64,000 nucleotides of DNA from Mogibacterium sp. Lineage in GTDB: Bacteria; Bacillota; Clostridia; Peptostreptococcales; Anaerovoracaceae. Under the pieces are notes generated by a model, which saw only the letters and a list, made by a program, of their open reading frames with translations, ran no database searches and had not been told where the DNA came from. Shown here one piece after another: positions 6,469 through 14,750 of this stretch. Numbering within the stretch: position 1 is the stretch's first letter; the number at the start of each line of letters is the position of its first letter. The translations under genes were made by a program, and so were the position numbers. The stretch covers positions 1 through 64,000 of the forward strand of contig JAFRDH010000004.1 in the NCBI GenBank assembly GCA_017403955.1, written 5' to 3'.

Positions 6469-7430
6469 ATTCATTATTTGAATATATTTCCTCTGCAGTA
6501 GTAGACGGCGAGCTTCCACGAGATTTCTCATTGCCTGATATTACTGACGAAAACGAGCTGCGATGGGCAGACGGGGCACAGGACGGTGTCGCTATATACC
6601 ATATGAGTATCCCTGAAGTCAGCAAAGATGACCGGACACTGATTTCGGATGCATTAAGAGCGGCAAGCATAGGGGTCTACAGCCTTGCGGATGAGATATT
6701 TGAGATGCTAGGCAGACACACTCCGGCGATCATTTTGATCGATGATCTGCAGTCATATATTCTTGAGAATAAGAGCAAGCTGAATGCTGAAAATCTATTC
6801 GAATATGCAATGCACCTTCTCTTTGAATCGGATGACAGGGAGTGCGTGAAGTTCGGATTGTCGGTGCTTGAGCTATTCAAAACGGATAGGAAGAAGGATC
6901 TCAAAGGTGCGATCAGAACGATAGGTCTCAGTGATGAATTTGCGCTTTTCGCTATCTTTGTGATGCTCCACTGGGAGAATAGCAATCAAGAGATCTGGGA
7001 GCTGGCAAAGAGAGTCCACGGTTGGGGACGGATCCATGCAATAGAGAGGATAGAGCCGGATACAGAGGAGATCCGTCACTGGTTATTGATGGAAGGTGTT
7101 CATAATGATGTGATGCCTGCGTATTCAGCGCTGACGTGCTGGGAGAAGTCTGATGCCGGAACTGTCCTCAGAAACGGCCCGTCAAAGGAAGAATTCAGTG
7201 CTATAGGGGACATTATTGCCGGACTTCTTGATGAAGGCCCGGTGACCGGGATATCTGAGCTGCCTGACTGCGAAGAAATCATATCTGTTTATCTCGATGT
7301 TGCCGGTAAAATGGTTCTGACAGAGGCTGATCGTGAAGTAGTGAATATGATTTTGGAATTTTACAGAGAAAAATTATCGGACACCTGCCCGATAGCTGTG
7401 AAATGCAGGGAACTTCTGCATTTAGATTGA
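6459..7430 (+). CDS. Uncharacterised protein (323 aa), helical
   Basis: No family recognised with certainty. The protein is soluble, acidic and predicted mostly helical, with a run of short amphipathic helices from ~60 to 320 suggestive of HEAT/armadillo-like repeats. A striking conserved-looking block is HGWGRIHAIERIEPDTEEIR (about residues 186-205) followed by 'LLMEGVHNDVMPAYSALTCW'. It overlaps the pyrophosphatase-like gene by ten bases and precedes another unknown gene by 19 bases, so the three form one unit. No signal peptide or membrane segment. Confidence 0.6.
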   Translation: MSMNSLFEYISSAVVDGELPRDFSLPDITDENELRWADGAQDGVAIYHMSIPEVSKDDRTLISDALRAASIGVYSLADEIFEMLGRHTPAIILIDDLQSYILENKSKLNAENLFEYAMHLLFESDDRECVKFGLSVLELFKTDRKKDLKGAIRTIGLSDEFALFAIFVMLHWENSNQEIWELAKRVHGWGRIHAIERIEPDTEEIRHWLLMEGVHNDVMPAYSALTCWEKSDAGTVLRNGPSKEEFSAIGDIIAGLLDEGPVTGISELPDCEEIISVYLDVAGKMVLTEADREVVNMILEFYREKLSDTCPIAVKCRELLHLD

Positions 7431-7449
7431 TCAAAGAGGCGTCCGGTCT

Positions 7450-8148
7450 ATGAAAATCACGAATCATTATTTTGAAATATTAAGAGATAAGTTCGCAGTA
7501 ACCGATGGATCTATAGATTCTTTCCGTGATATTCTGGATGCTTTGATCATGTCCGCATATCTCGATAGAGAAGATGTCAGGAAGCACAATGAATTACTGT
7601 TTTCAAGTAATCCGGAATATATTCACAGATCGTTTGAAGACATAGAATTACTGGAAATAACTATAAAAGTGCTGGACTCCGGCCGATTCAGTTCGTTCGG
7701 TGGAATTTGCTCATTCATTGGTTTTATAGCAGCCAACGATTCCTTTGCAGAGATGGTTTCTTGTTTTAAAGGCCTGGATATGAGTAACCGGATCTTGGCT
7801 GTTGAAGGTCGATACGCTGCTGATTTTTCAGAAAGATACAGGGCGAAAACCGACACTCTGTTCAATGAACTGAGTCTGAATGATAACAACAAGGCTCAAT
7901 TCCTTAACTTATTTCCTGACAGCAATTCGCTGTATAGCGGAGAGGCAATATGGAGATTGATTGATTTTCTGGAAGAAAAGAAGGAAGAATCATATTTGCT
8001 GTTCAGGAGTGATGTCATTTCAAATGATCAGGAGTTTGATATCTCAACTATTGATCGTTATCATGACAATGGTCATTTAGAAGAATTTTGTATGACTGCT
8101 AATGAGTTTTGGAAAGCTTTCGCGATTGGTACGAGTATGACAAATTAA
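7450..8148 (+). CDS. Uncharacterised protein (232 aa)
   Basis: No recognisable family. A soluble, acidic protein without signal peptide or transmembrane helices; predicted mixed but mainly helical, with a Gly/Phe-rich stretch 'SSFGGICSFIGFIAANDSF' near residues 80-98. It starts 19 bases after the previous unknown gene and ends 13 bases before a TfoX-N gene. Small unknown soluble proteins in such runs are sometimes immunity or stress factors, but nothing here proves that. Confidence 0.55.
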   Translation: MKITNHYFEILRDKFAVTDGSIDSFRDILDALIMSAYLDREDVRKHNELLFSSNPEYIHRSFEDIELLEITIKVLDSGRFSSFGGICSFIGFIAANDSFAEMVSCFKGLDMSNRILAVEGRYAADFSERYRAKTDTLFNELSLNDNNKAQFLNLFPDSNSLYSGEAIWRLIDFLEEKKEESYLLFRSDVISNDQEFDISTIDRYHDNGHLEEFCMTANEFWKAFAIGTSMTN

Positions 8149-8161
8149 AACAGGAGAGTGT

Positions 8162-8479
8162 ATGGCATCGAGTAAAGAATATCTGGATTTTATCCTGGAG
8201 CAGCTCTCTGAACTTGAGAGCATTACATATCGCGCAATGATGGGGGAGTACATAATTTATTACGGTGGCAAAGTTATTGGAGGAATATATGATGACAGGT
8301 TCCTTGTCAAACCGACGAAATCTGCTGTCGCAATGATGCCGCATGCTCTGAAGGAGATCCCGTATGAAGGAGCAAAGGAAATGCTGCTTGTTGATGATGT
8401 AGAGAACAAAGCGTTCCTGAAAGACCTTTTTGAAGCAATGTTTGGCGAATTGCCTGCACCCAAAAAGAAAAATAAGTGA
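8162..8479 (+). CDS. TfoX N-terminal domain protein
   Basis: A 105-residue protein consisting only of the TfoX/Sxy N-terminal domain: 'ITYRAMMGEYIIYYGGKVIGGIYDDRFLVK' spans the usual M-F/M-G-x-x-(L/I)Y core with a Tyr/Gly pair. It lacks the C-terminal half found in competence regulators. Stand-alone versions are common in Clostridia and their role is unknown. The C-terminus is a Lys-rich tail. ATG 8162 is preceded by GGAGAG. Confidence 0.85.
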   Translation: MASSKEYLDFILEQLSELESITYRAMMGEYIIYYGGKVIGGIYDDRFLVKPTKSAVAMMPHALKEIPYEGAKEMLLVDDVENKAFLKDLFEAMFGELPAPKKKNK

Positions 8480-8523
8480 ATCTGATTTTCAATTTGCAGG
8501 ACCGGACAGAAGGGAGCTTTGGG

Positions 8524-9813
8524 ATGAAATATGCATTTGTAAATGGGACCATCCTCGATGGTAAGAAAGACATGCAGCCGGTAACGGGCAAAGCAGTACT
8601 GACAGATGGAGACCGCATCGTTGATATAGTTTCTGATCTGAAATCGATTCAGGGGTTCGAGATCATTGATCTGAAAGGGTCATATCTACTCCCGGGACTG
8701 ATCGATCTTCATGTACATCTGGCGCTGAGCGGTAAACCGCCTAAAACAGATAGCAAACCAAAGGACTACAGCAAGCTATACAGGATGCTCACCGGCAACA
8801 GCATCGTCAGGGCTGCTGCAAAAAGACTGGTAACAGGCTATGCAAGAACAGAACTGATGAGCGGAGTCACGACGATCAGGACTGTCGGAGGGGTACTTGA
8901 TTTCGATGCACAGGTGCGTGACCTCATTAATGAAGGGAAAATAGCAGGACCGCGCATCATAGCGTCTAATACAGGCATATCAGTTCCCGGTGGGCATTTT
9001 GCCGGATCGATCGCAATGGCTGTCAGTTCTCCTGAAGAAGCCGCCAAGCTTGTCCGCCGGATAGCAGAAACAAAACCTGATCTTATTAAACTGATGATTA
9101 CCGGAGGTGTCATGGATTCCGATTCGGAAGGCATGCCGGGCATGCTCAAGATGCCGCCTGAGATCGTCAAAGCCGCGTGTGATGAAGCGCATAAACTCGG
9201 GTATATAGTTGCTGCTCATGTTGAGAGCTCTGAGGGTGTTAAAGTAGCACTCGAGAATGGTGTGGACACAATTGAGCACGGGGCACAACTTACAGACGAA
9301 ACAATAAAACTTTTCAAAGAAAGAAAGGCCGCAGATATCTGTACATTGTCACCTGCGATACCTTACGCATTGTTCGAACTTGAGGAGAGCCATGCATCTC
9401 AGACAGCCAAGAACAACGGCCGTGTCGTTATGGACGGGATAATAGAATGCGCGAAAACATGCATCGAAAATGATATTCCTGTAGGTCTGGGAAGTGATGT
9501 CAGCTGCCCGTTCGTTGTTCATTATAACTTCTGGAGAGAACTGTGTTTCTTCAACAAATATATTGGCAGATCTACACAGGAAACACTTCACAGAGCAACT
9601 GCCGGTAATGCTGCCATCATAGGGATCGATAAAGAAACCGGTACGATAGAACCCGGAAAATGCGCTGATATGATAGTTGTCAAGGAAGATCCGCTCAAGG
9701 ATCTGTCGTCTCTCAGAAACGTTTCCATGGTCATAGCAAGGGGAAATCTGATCCGCAGACCAAGGCACAAACAGATGAAGGATATTGATGAAGTATTAGA
9801 CAAATACATGTAA
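8524..9813 (+). CDS. Amidohydrolase family protein (imidazolonepropionase-like)
   Basis: A 429-residue metal-dependent hydrolase with a composite beta-sandwich (residues 1-55 and ~370-429) and a TIM barrel. The HVHL metal site is near residue 65, 'GVTTIRTVGG' near 115, the candidate bridging Lys in 'LIKLMITGG' near 190, His in 'VAAHVES' near 228, 'IEHGAQ' near 250 and the catalytic Asp in 'GLGSDVS' near 323. This pattern fits imidazolonepropionase-related and Xaa-Pro-type amidohydrolases; the substrate is unknown. I chose ATG 8524, with GAAGGGAG upstream, over the frame beginning at 8476 that overlaps the TfoX gene. Confidence 0.87.
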   Translation: MKYAFVNGTILDGKKDMQPVTGKAVLTDGDRIVDIVSDLKSIQGFEIIDLKGSYLLPGLIDLHVHLALSGKPPKTDSKPKDYSKLYRMLTGNSIVRAAAKRLVTGYARTELMSGVTTIRTVGGVLDFDAQVRDLINEGKIAGPRIIASNTGISVPGGHFAGSIAMAVSSPEEAAKLVRRIAETKPDLIKLMITGGVMDSDSEGMPGMLKMPPEIVKAACDEAHKLGYIVAAHVESSEGVKVALENGVDTIEHGAQLTDETIKLFKERKAADICTLSPAIPYALFELEESHASQTAKNNGRVVMDGIIECAKTCIENDIPVGLGSDVSCPFVVHYNFWRELCFFNKYIGRSTQETLHRATAGNAAIIGIDKETGTIEPGKCADMIVVKEDPLKDLSSLRNVSMVIARGNLIRRPRHKQMKDIDEVLDKYM

Positions 9814-9818
9814 ACAAT

Positions 9819-10541
9819 ATGGAAAAGTCCAAGGCCTTGATAATACAGGGAATAAGAATAGACTGGAGCAAAATCCCTGAAGATAATTACGTGCGGGAGA
9901 TTCCGGCTGTCTCAGGGATCAAGACTCTGGAGTTCAGTTCGCCTGTGACTTTTTTTGTCGGCGAAAATGGTTCAGGCAAATCTACGTTGCTTGAATCTAT
10001 TGCAGTTCAGTACGGATTCAACCCTGAGGGAGGAACTAAGAACTATAGCTTCGCGACCTATAATTCTCATTCTGAATTATACAGAGCTTTGACCTTGATC
10101 AAGGGAACGAACAGGGCAAGGTGGGGATACTTCCTTCGCGCAGAGAGCTTCTACAATGTTGCAACCGCGGAGGAAAAGTACAGCCGGGAAGGCGGTACAC
10201 CACAGTTTCTACATGAAAAATCCCACGGAGAGAGCTTTCTTGCTACGGCTCAGGAGAATTTCAGACCCGGTGGTCTGTACCTCCTCGATGAGCCTGAAGC
10301 AGCGCTCTCTCCGCAGAGACAGATGACTATGCTTATGGAAATCTATGAATGTGCAAAGCAGGGTTCACAGTTCATAATAGCAACGCATTCGCCGGTACTT
10401 CTTGCGATGCCGGATGCAGTGATCCTGAGTTTTGATGGTGAACAGATACATCCGTGCCAATATGAGGATACTGAAAGCTACAGGATCACTGAGATGTTCA
10501 TCAACAATAGAGAACAGATCCTTAATTACCTGCTCAAATAG
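9819..10541 (+). CDS. AAA-family ATPase, stand-alone ABC/SMC-like (COG3910 type)
   Basis: A 240-residue single nucleotide-binding domain. Walker A GENGSGKST is near residue 50, a signature-like 'SHGESFL' near 140, Walker B 'LYLLDEPEAALSP' near 155 and an H-switch 'IIATHSP' near 190. No membrane partner is adjacent. Stand-alone proteins of this type resemble RecF/OLD-type ATPases; their role is not established. It starts five bases after the amidohydrolase and its end overlaps the convergent gene by eight bases. Confidence 0.85.
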   Translation: MEKSKALIIQGIRIDWSKIPEDNYVREIPAVSGIKTLEFSSPVTFFVGENGSGKSTLLESIAVQYGFNPEGGTKNYSFATYNSHSELYRALTLIKGTNRARWGYFLRAESFYNVATAEEKYSREGGTPQFLHEKSHGESFLATAQENFRPGGLYLLDEPEAALSPQRQMTMLMEIYECAKQGSQFIIATHSPVLLAMPDAVILSFDGEQIHPCQYEDTESYRITEMFINNREQILNYLLK

Positions 10542-11180
10542 CCTGTTTCAAGCAGGCTTTGATATTCATTTCATTAGCAATCATGTAATAGAGCGTTTCG
10601 TCGTTCAAGATCCGAACGCCCATAACAGCCTCTAATGAAGTGATAATAATTGCAGCATCTTCGTATTCTTCGTTTGCAAGAAGCTCATCAATTCTGTCAA
10701 AATTGCTATTGATCAGATTCAAGTCTGAATTGCTGTAGCAACAGCCGTTGGATAACATATCAATGAAGAATCCGGTCAATATCCTACGATCATTTCTTAA
10801 TTTCTCGATCTCTTCTGACCTGTTCTTGTTATCCGGGCTGTATAAATGACGGAAACTGTCGCAACACTCTTTTTTGCGTTTTTCTGACATCCTGAATTTC
10901 CGTCTATAGCCAAGCAGACTATAAATAGAAATATTCAGCTGGAGACCTTCATTGTCATCATCATCATCTTCATCATCCTGATCCCACCTATCGAAATCAA
11001 GGTCAGCCAGATCGTCAATATCGAGACCCAGCTTTTCAAGTATTGCTTTTAATTCATCATCATCATCTTCATCATTGTGATCCCATCTATCGAAATCAAG
11101 GTCATCTTGATCGACAATATCGAGATCCAGATCTTCATGAATTGCTTTTATTTCATCGTTTGGAAATGTGCTCGTTTCAT
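10534..11180 (-). pseudogene. Acidic tandem-repeat protein gene with apparent frameshift near the start
   Basis: On the minus strand an ATG at 11180 with AGGAGG directly upstream gives only MKRAHFQTMK before a stop. One base further along, a frame stays open for more than 200 codons to TGA at 10534. It encodes two 33-residue acidic repeats (core DLDFDRWD followed by DEDDDD) and then a helical region of ~125 residues (…SEKRKKECCDSF…). Restoring one base in the A-run after the ATG would give an intact ~215-residue protein. Otherwise translation could begin at an internal ATG near 10890 giving 118 residues. Pseudogene, phase variation and sequencing error remain possible. Family unknown. Confidence 0.6.
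10957..11154 (-). repeat. Tandem duplication of a 99-bp coding unit
   Basis: Units 11056-11154 and 10957-11055 encode 33-residue repeats that match at about 24 positions, both containing LDFDRWD and a poly-Asp end. They lie in the frameshifted acidic-protein gene. Confidence 0.85.
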
Positions 11181-11260
11181 TTACCTCCTGTCATTCATCT
11201 TGATTTAACTTTCTACATCTATAGTACCTGCAATCATTGACCCGTTCAGGAAGAGGGGGT

Positions 11261-11291
11261 AAAAAAGGCAGCGGGTCAAATTGCCGTTGCC
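11261..11291 (-). terminator. Terminator of the AI-2E transporter gene
   Basis: On the minus strand an imperfect stem GGCAACGG / CCGCTGCC is followed by six T residues, ten bases after the stop codon. Confidence 0.65.
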
Positions 11292-11300
11292 TGGTATCGT

Positions 11301-12515
11301 TTATTTGGACTCAGTTTTCTTACGACGTTTCCGTTTGCCGGTCTCGTTCTTTTCCATTAATTCTTTGTGTGCTTCATCAGCTATCTGCGTTGTTTTCTCG
11401 CCGCCTTCCTGGATCGCATGAAGTGTGGCTTCTTTGCTGTCGAGGTATCTGTCAAGCTGTAATTTGATCAATGCAGCTATAGGTACACCTACGATCATTC
11501 CGACGAATCCGCCTATCGCACCGCCTCCGATCAAAGCCAGTATTACCAGCAGCGGATGGATCTTGATATTGTTGCTGAGGAGCTTTGGGTTGAGTATGTT
11601 GCCGTCAACAAAGAGTATCAAGGCCAGACATACTGCACCGATCGCAAGTTTGACATAAGCACCGGATGAAAGGCATATAAGAGTCAATGTCAAATAGCCG
11701 ACTATCGGTCCTACATAAGGAATCAGATTTCCGAATCCGGTAAGGATACCGATGATCACAGCGCTCGGAATGTCAACTATAGAAAGGATAAGGCTTGTAA
11801 GGACACCGACGATGGATGCATCGATGAACTGCCCGCGTATATAACCGGAGAAAACGGTGTCGGCATCTTTGCAGAACTGAAGGAACTGTGCTTCCGCTTT
11901 GTGTCCTGCGATGAGGTGATAAGCTCTTGACCAGTAACTGCTGATCCTGGTGGTATCCATAAGGAAGTATATCGAGAAGATGGCTCCGAAGAGCAGACCG
12001 GATGCGAGTTTCGTTACTGCGTTTGCAAATGCTGTAATGATCTGTCTGATCGTGCTGATAGACAGGCCAAAATCAAGCAGCTTCTTCTGAACGATGTCGA
12101 GGAATGCCGCAAAATCATTTTTCGCATATTCTATGAGTTCTCTGATCCCGTCGATCCTCATTGAGTTGATACTCTTATATACCAGAACTGCAACTACCGT
12201 CAGGAAGGCGGCAATAATGGCAACGAATATCAGTACTCCGACTATGACAGCGATAGGCCTCGCCGCCTTATCAAGCTGATAGATTCTGAAAGTGCCTTCA
12301 AGCTTGTCGACGATAGGCGTCAGTAAATAAGCAAAAATCAGTCCCAGTACTACCGGCCTCAGAACAGCACAGAACAAAGCCCACAGCTTGCTCCAGAACG
12401 GGCTGCTCGCATGGAGGAGAACTATAGTGATCAGGACTAATAATACCGTTGCACCGGCATATGCGCATACCTTGACAAATTTTGGATCAAGCTTGGATAG
12501 AAATTTCTTAATCAA
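11301..12515 (-). CDS. AI-2E family transporter / PerM-like permease
   Basis: A polytopic membrane protein of about 404 residues with seven to eight hydrophobic helices. It has paired N-terminal helices, a long soluble segment, and the family's C-terminal cluster 'GNLIPYVGPIVGYL' with 'GNILNPKLLSNNIKIHPLLVILALIGGGAIGGFVGM'-type helices near residues 270-345. Members are proposed exporters of AI-2 or ion antiporters; substrate unproven. The Lys/Arg-rich tail is cytoplasmic. I chose TTG 12515 because AGGAGGG lies eight bases upstream; an ATG at 12539 in the same frame has no ribosome site. Confidence 0.85.
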   Translation of the reverse strand: MIKKFLSKLDPKFVKVCAYAGATVLLVLITIVLLHASSPFWSKLWALFCAVLRPVVLGLIFAYLLTPIVDKLEGTFRIYQLDKAARPIAVIVGVLIFVAIIAAFLTVVAVLVYKSINSMRIDGIRELIEYAKNDFAAFLDIVQKKLLDFGLSISTIRQIITAFANAVTKLASGLLFGAIFSIYFLMDTTRISSYWSRAYHLIAGHKAEAQFLQFCKDADTVFSGYIRGQFIDASIVGVLTSLILSIVDIPSAVIIGILTGFGNLIPYVGPIVGYLTLTLICLSSGAYVKLAIGAVCLALILFVDGNILNPKLLSNNIKIHPLLVILALIGGGAIGGFVGMIVGVPIAALIKLQLDRYLDSKEATLHAIQEGGEKTTQIADEAHKELMEKNETGKRKRRKKTESK

Positions 12516-12566
12516 GGATCCGACCCTCCTGAATATCATAATCTATGGAATATTCTATTAGATGCA

Positions 12567-12596
12567 ATTATAAATCCAACTGTTTACATTTATCAA
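12567..12596 (-). promoter_or_regulatory. Promoter of the AI-2E transporter gene
   Basis: On the minus strand TTGATA (12591-12596) and TATAAT (12567-12572) are separated by 18 bases. Confidence 0.65.
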
Positions 12597-12626
12597 TGAA
12601 AACACCTCATTTTCGCTGTTCCGAAG

Positions 12627-12655
12627 TTGCTATTAAAATGCGAAAATGATAATGT
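12627..12655 (+). promoter_or_regulatory. Promoter of the MATE gene
   Basis: TTGCTA (12627-12632), 17 bases, TAATGT (12650-12655). It diverges from the AI-2E promoter. Confidence 0.5.
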
Positions 12656-12699
12656 TGTATGGATTGGGCCATGCAGCCCGAACCGGAAGGAACTGAAAC

Positions 12700-14076
12700 T
12701 TGAGCATAAAATCGAAATACTTCGGAAACAGAATATTCTATAAACGCGCGCTCGGGATAGCTTTGCCGATCATGCTTCAGCAGCTGATCCAGAGCATGGT
12801 TTCGCTTATAGATAATTTCATGGTCGCGGGACTTGGTGATGTCTGCATGTCAGGCGTAAATGTCGCTAACCAGGTCCTGTTTGTGTTCATGATTTTCCTG
12901 AACACGATCTGCATGTCCGGAGGTATTTATCTTACACAGTACTTCGGCGCAAACGATGCAGAAGGAATGAAGCAGGCGTTCAGGTTTAAAGTAATAGTAG
13001 CTTTGCTTGCATTCATCCCTTACTTTCTGGTCTGTGTCGTTTTCCCAAGGCAGATCCTGTCCCTGATGCTGATAGGCAATACCGAAGCGCCTGCGATCCT
13101 TGATCAGGGAGTAGCATATATAAGGCTGATGATTTTCATGGGGCTGCAAATGAGTATTTCCATGAGCATCGCAACATCTCTCCGAGACACCGGGCAGGTA
13201 AGGATACCTCTGGTCGTTTCGATCGTCGCGACACTCACAAATACATTTTTCAACTGGGTCTTTATTTACGGCAATCTTGGAGCGCCGTCTCTTGGTGTCC
13301 GCGGTGCGGCTATCGCAACAGTCATCGCAAGGACAGTTGAACTGCTCATTTATTTTGCGGTCTGCTCGAAGAAGCGTCCCGCATTTATTTTCATGCCATG
13401 GAAGCTTTTAAAAGTCAATAAGTCTCTCTTCATAGAGATTATGAAGAAGGGGGCAATGGTACTTGTCAGCGAGATGACCTGGGTCATAGCTGAAACGATC
13501 ACTACTGCGCTGTATAACGGAAGAGGGGGAGCGGACGTCGTTTCCGGAATGGCAGCCAGCTTTGCCATAGCGAATCTGTTCTTTGTCGCATTTGGCGCTA
13601 CCACTGCCGCGACCAGTGTAATAATGGGAAGCACTCTAGGCGCAGGCAAACTTGAAGAAGCCAGGAAACAGAGCAAGTGGCTCCTCAGCGGAGGTTTTAT
13701 CCTCGGCACCGTCATGATGTTCGTTGCCATGGGATCGACACTGCTGGTACCGGTAGTTTTCGGCAGATTGAGTACCGAAGCCACAACGATCTGCAGGAAT
13801 ATGATTATGCTCATGGCAGTATTCATGCCTGTCTGGATCTATATGAATGTGCAGCTCGCGATCGCCAGATCAGGAGGAGACACCGCAATGGGAGCATATG
13901 CAGATGCATTCCTTACAGTATTTGTCATGATCCCGCTGGTATTCCTTCTTGCGATATTTACAGACATCGGACCGATAGGCCTTTACTTCTATGTCAAGAT
14001 CATAGACATAGTCAGAATAATCGTCTTCCACCTCTGGCTCAAAAGAGAACGCTGGCTCCGTAACCTCGCGGAATAA
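12700..14076 (+). CDS. MATE family efflux transporter
   Basis: A 458-residue membrane protein with 12 hydrophobic helices in two homologous six-helix halves, the MATE layout. The N-terminal 'ALPIMLQQLIQSMVSLIDNFMVAGLGD' (residues ~18-45) is the family's TM1 signature. These sodium- or proton-coupled antiporters export cationic drugs and metabolites. Translation likely starts at TTG 12700, five bases after GGAAGGA. The gene has its own promoter and diverges from the AI-2E gene. Substrate unknown. Confidence 0.92.
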   Translation: MSIKSKYFGNRIFYKRALGIALPIMLQQLIQSMVSLIDNFMVAGLGDVCMSGVNVANQVLFVFMIFLNTICMSGGIYLTQYFGANDAEGMKQAFRFKVIVALLAFIPYFLVCVVFPRQILSLMLIGNTEAPAILDQGVAYIRLMIFMGLQMSISMSIATSLRDTGQVRIPLVVSIVATLTNTFFNWVFIYGNLGAPSLGVRGAAIATVIARTVELLIYFAVCSKKRPAFIFMPWKLLKVNKSLFIEIMKKGAMVLVSEMTWVIAETITTALYNGRGGADVVSGMAASFAIANLFFVAFGATTAATSVIMGSTLGAGKLEEARKQSKWLLSGGFILGTVMMFVAMGSTLLVPVVFGRLSTEATTICRNMIMLMAVFMPVWIYMNVQLAIARSGGDTAMGAYADAFLTVFVMIPLVFLLAIFTDIGPIGLYFYVKIIDIVRIIVFHLWLKRERWLRNLAE

Positions 14077-14086
14077 CATGCCGCAG

Positions 14087-14120
14087 GTGTGTCACCGGGG
14101 ACGGTTCTTCCTGACACACT
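14087..14120. repeat. 34-bp palindromic repeat (GTGTGTCACCGGGGACGG family), left copy
   Basis: Begins 11 bases after the MATE stop. Its outer parts GTGTGTCA / TGACACAC pair. An inverted copy lies at 14717-14750. Repeats with this CACCGGGGACGGTTCT core are, as I recall, widespread in Bacillota near RAYT-type transposases; none is visible here. Confidence 0.75.
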
Positions 14121-14191
14121 TCTTTTCGCGGATCGCATAGTGAATCTATCTTCGAATAGCACAGATAAAAAAAGAATTGAAAAAGCTTTTT

Positions 14192-14315
14192 ATGTAAAGA
14201 ACTCTTTATATAACGAGAGAGGGCAAACCACTGCATGTAAAGTCAACTTTACATAATCAAAGATGGATAAAAAATGCTGAGTTTTACGCACAGGAATGTA
14301 AAGAGAACTTTACGT
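14192..14315. repeat. Three ATGTAAAG-N4-CTTTACAT dyads
   Basis: Dyads at 14192-14211 (degenerate right half CTTTATAT), 14235-14254 (exact, spacer TCAA) and 14296-14315 (right half CTTTACGT). The same 20-base dyad recurs at 14568, 29158, 50831 and 50882, always between genes. Confidence 0.85.
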
Positions 14316-14359
14316 TTTTAATTGCGTTGAAAGACGTAAGGATAATCTCCTTCAGATCC

Positions 14360-14556
14360 CGGAACCCAATTACTGTAAAAAGATAAGCGAGATGATAGAA
14401 TTGTCATGAAAATAGGCTGTATTTCATGACAATATAGATGATCAAGGCTTCGGTTTTCAGTAAAAATGATGTTTTTTGGCGCTTTTTCCTGAAAAAAAGT
14501 GGCATTTCATGACAAATCACTTCAATTATTGAGTGCGTTACAGTAAAAGCCGGAGT
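14360..14556. repeat. Second MITE-like palindromic element
   Basis: Left end CCGGAACCCAATTACTGTAA and right end TTACAGTAAAAGCCGGA are roughly inverted, like the ends of the element at 5448-5742. The two elements share TTTTCAGTAAAAATGA (14454-14469 and 5720-5735). Inside is a separate dyad TTGTCATGAAA-N10-TTTCATGACAA (14401-14432), whose right arm recurs at 14505-14515. No gene is visible. Confidence 0.5.
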
Positions 14557-14567
14557 CAATATGTAAT

Positions 14568-14587
14568 ATGTAAAGGAAGCTTTACAT
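14568..14587. repeat. ATGTAAAG-N4-CTTTACAT dyad
   Basis: Exact copy with spacer GAAG, part of the dyad family listed at 14192. Confidence 0.85.
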
Positions 14588-14655
14588 ATCGTTACTCTTC
14601 ATCTACATATGGCTTTTAATTACATATGGCTTTTAATGAAACATTCCTAACAATG

Positions 14656-14699
14656 AAAAGGGGACGGATCTCTCTATATAAGAGAAAACCGTCCCTTTT
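14656..14699 (-). terminator. Terminator-like hairpin downstream of thrS
   Basis: AAAAGGGGACGG and CCGTCCCTTTT pair with one bulge, around an inner TCTCT/AGAGA stem. Read on the minus strand the stem ends in CCCCTTTT, about 50 bases after the thrS stop. Confidence 0.65.
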
Positions 14700-14716
14700 G
14701 CTTCGTTCATCTTATT

Positions 14717-14750
14717 AGTGTGTCAAAGAGAACCGTCTCCGGTGACACAT
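14717..14750. repeat. 34-bp palindromic repeat, right (inverted) copy
   Basis: Inverted copy of 14087-14120 with a few differences. It touches the thrS stop codon. Together the two copies frame the whole gene-free region 14087-14750. Confidence 0.75.

Noticed and set aside
8476-8523. N-terminal extension of the amidohydrolase
   Set aside because: It overlaps the TfoX gene end and has no ribosome site, whereas ATG 8524 does.
11043-11240. His-rich 65-residue frame starting MLLIHHHHLHHC
   Set aside because: Antisense reading of the acidic Asp/Glu repeat gene; no start signals.
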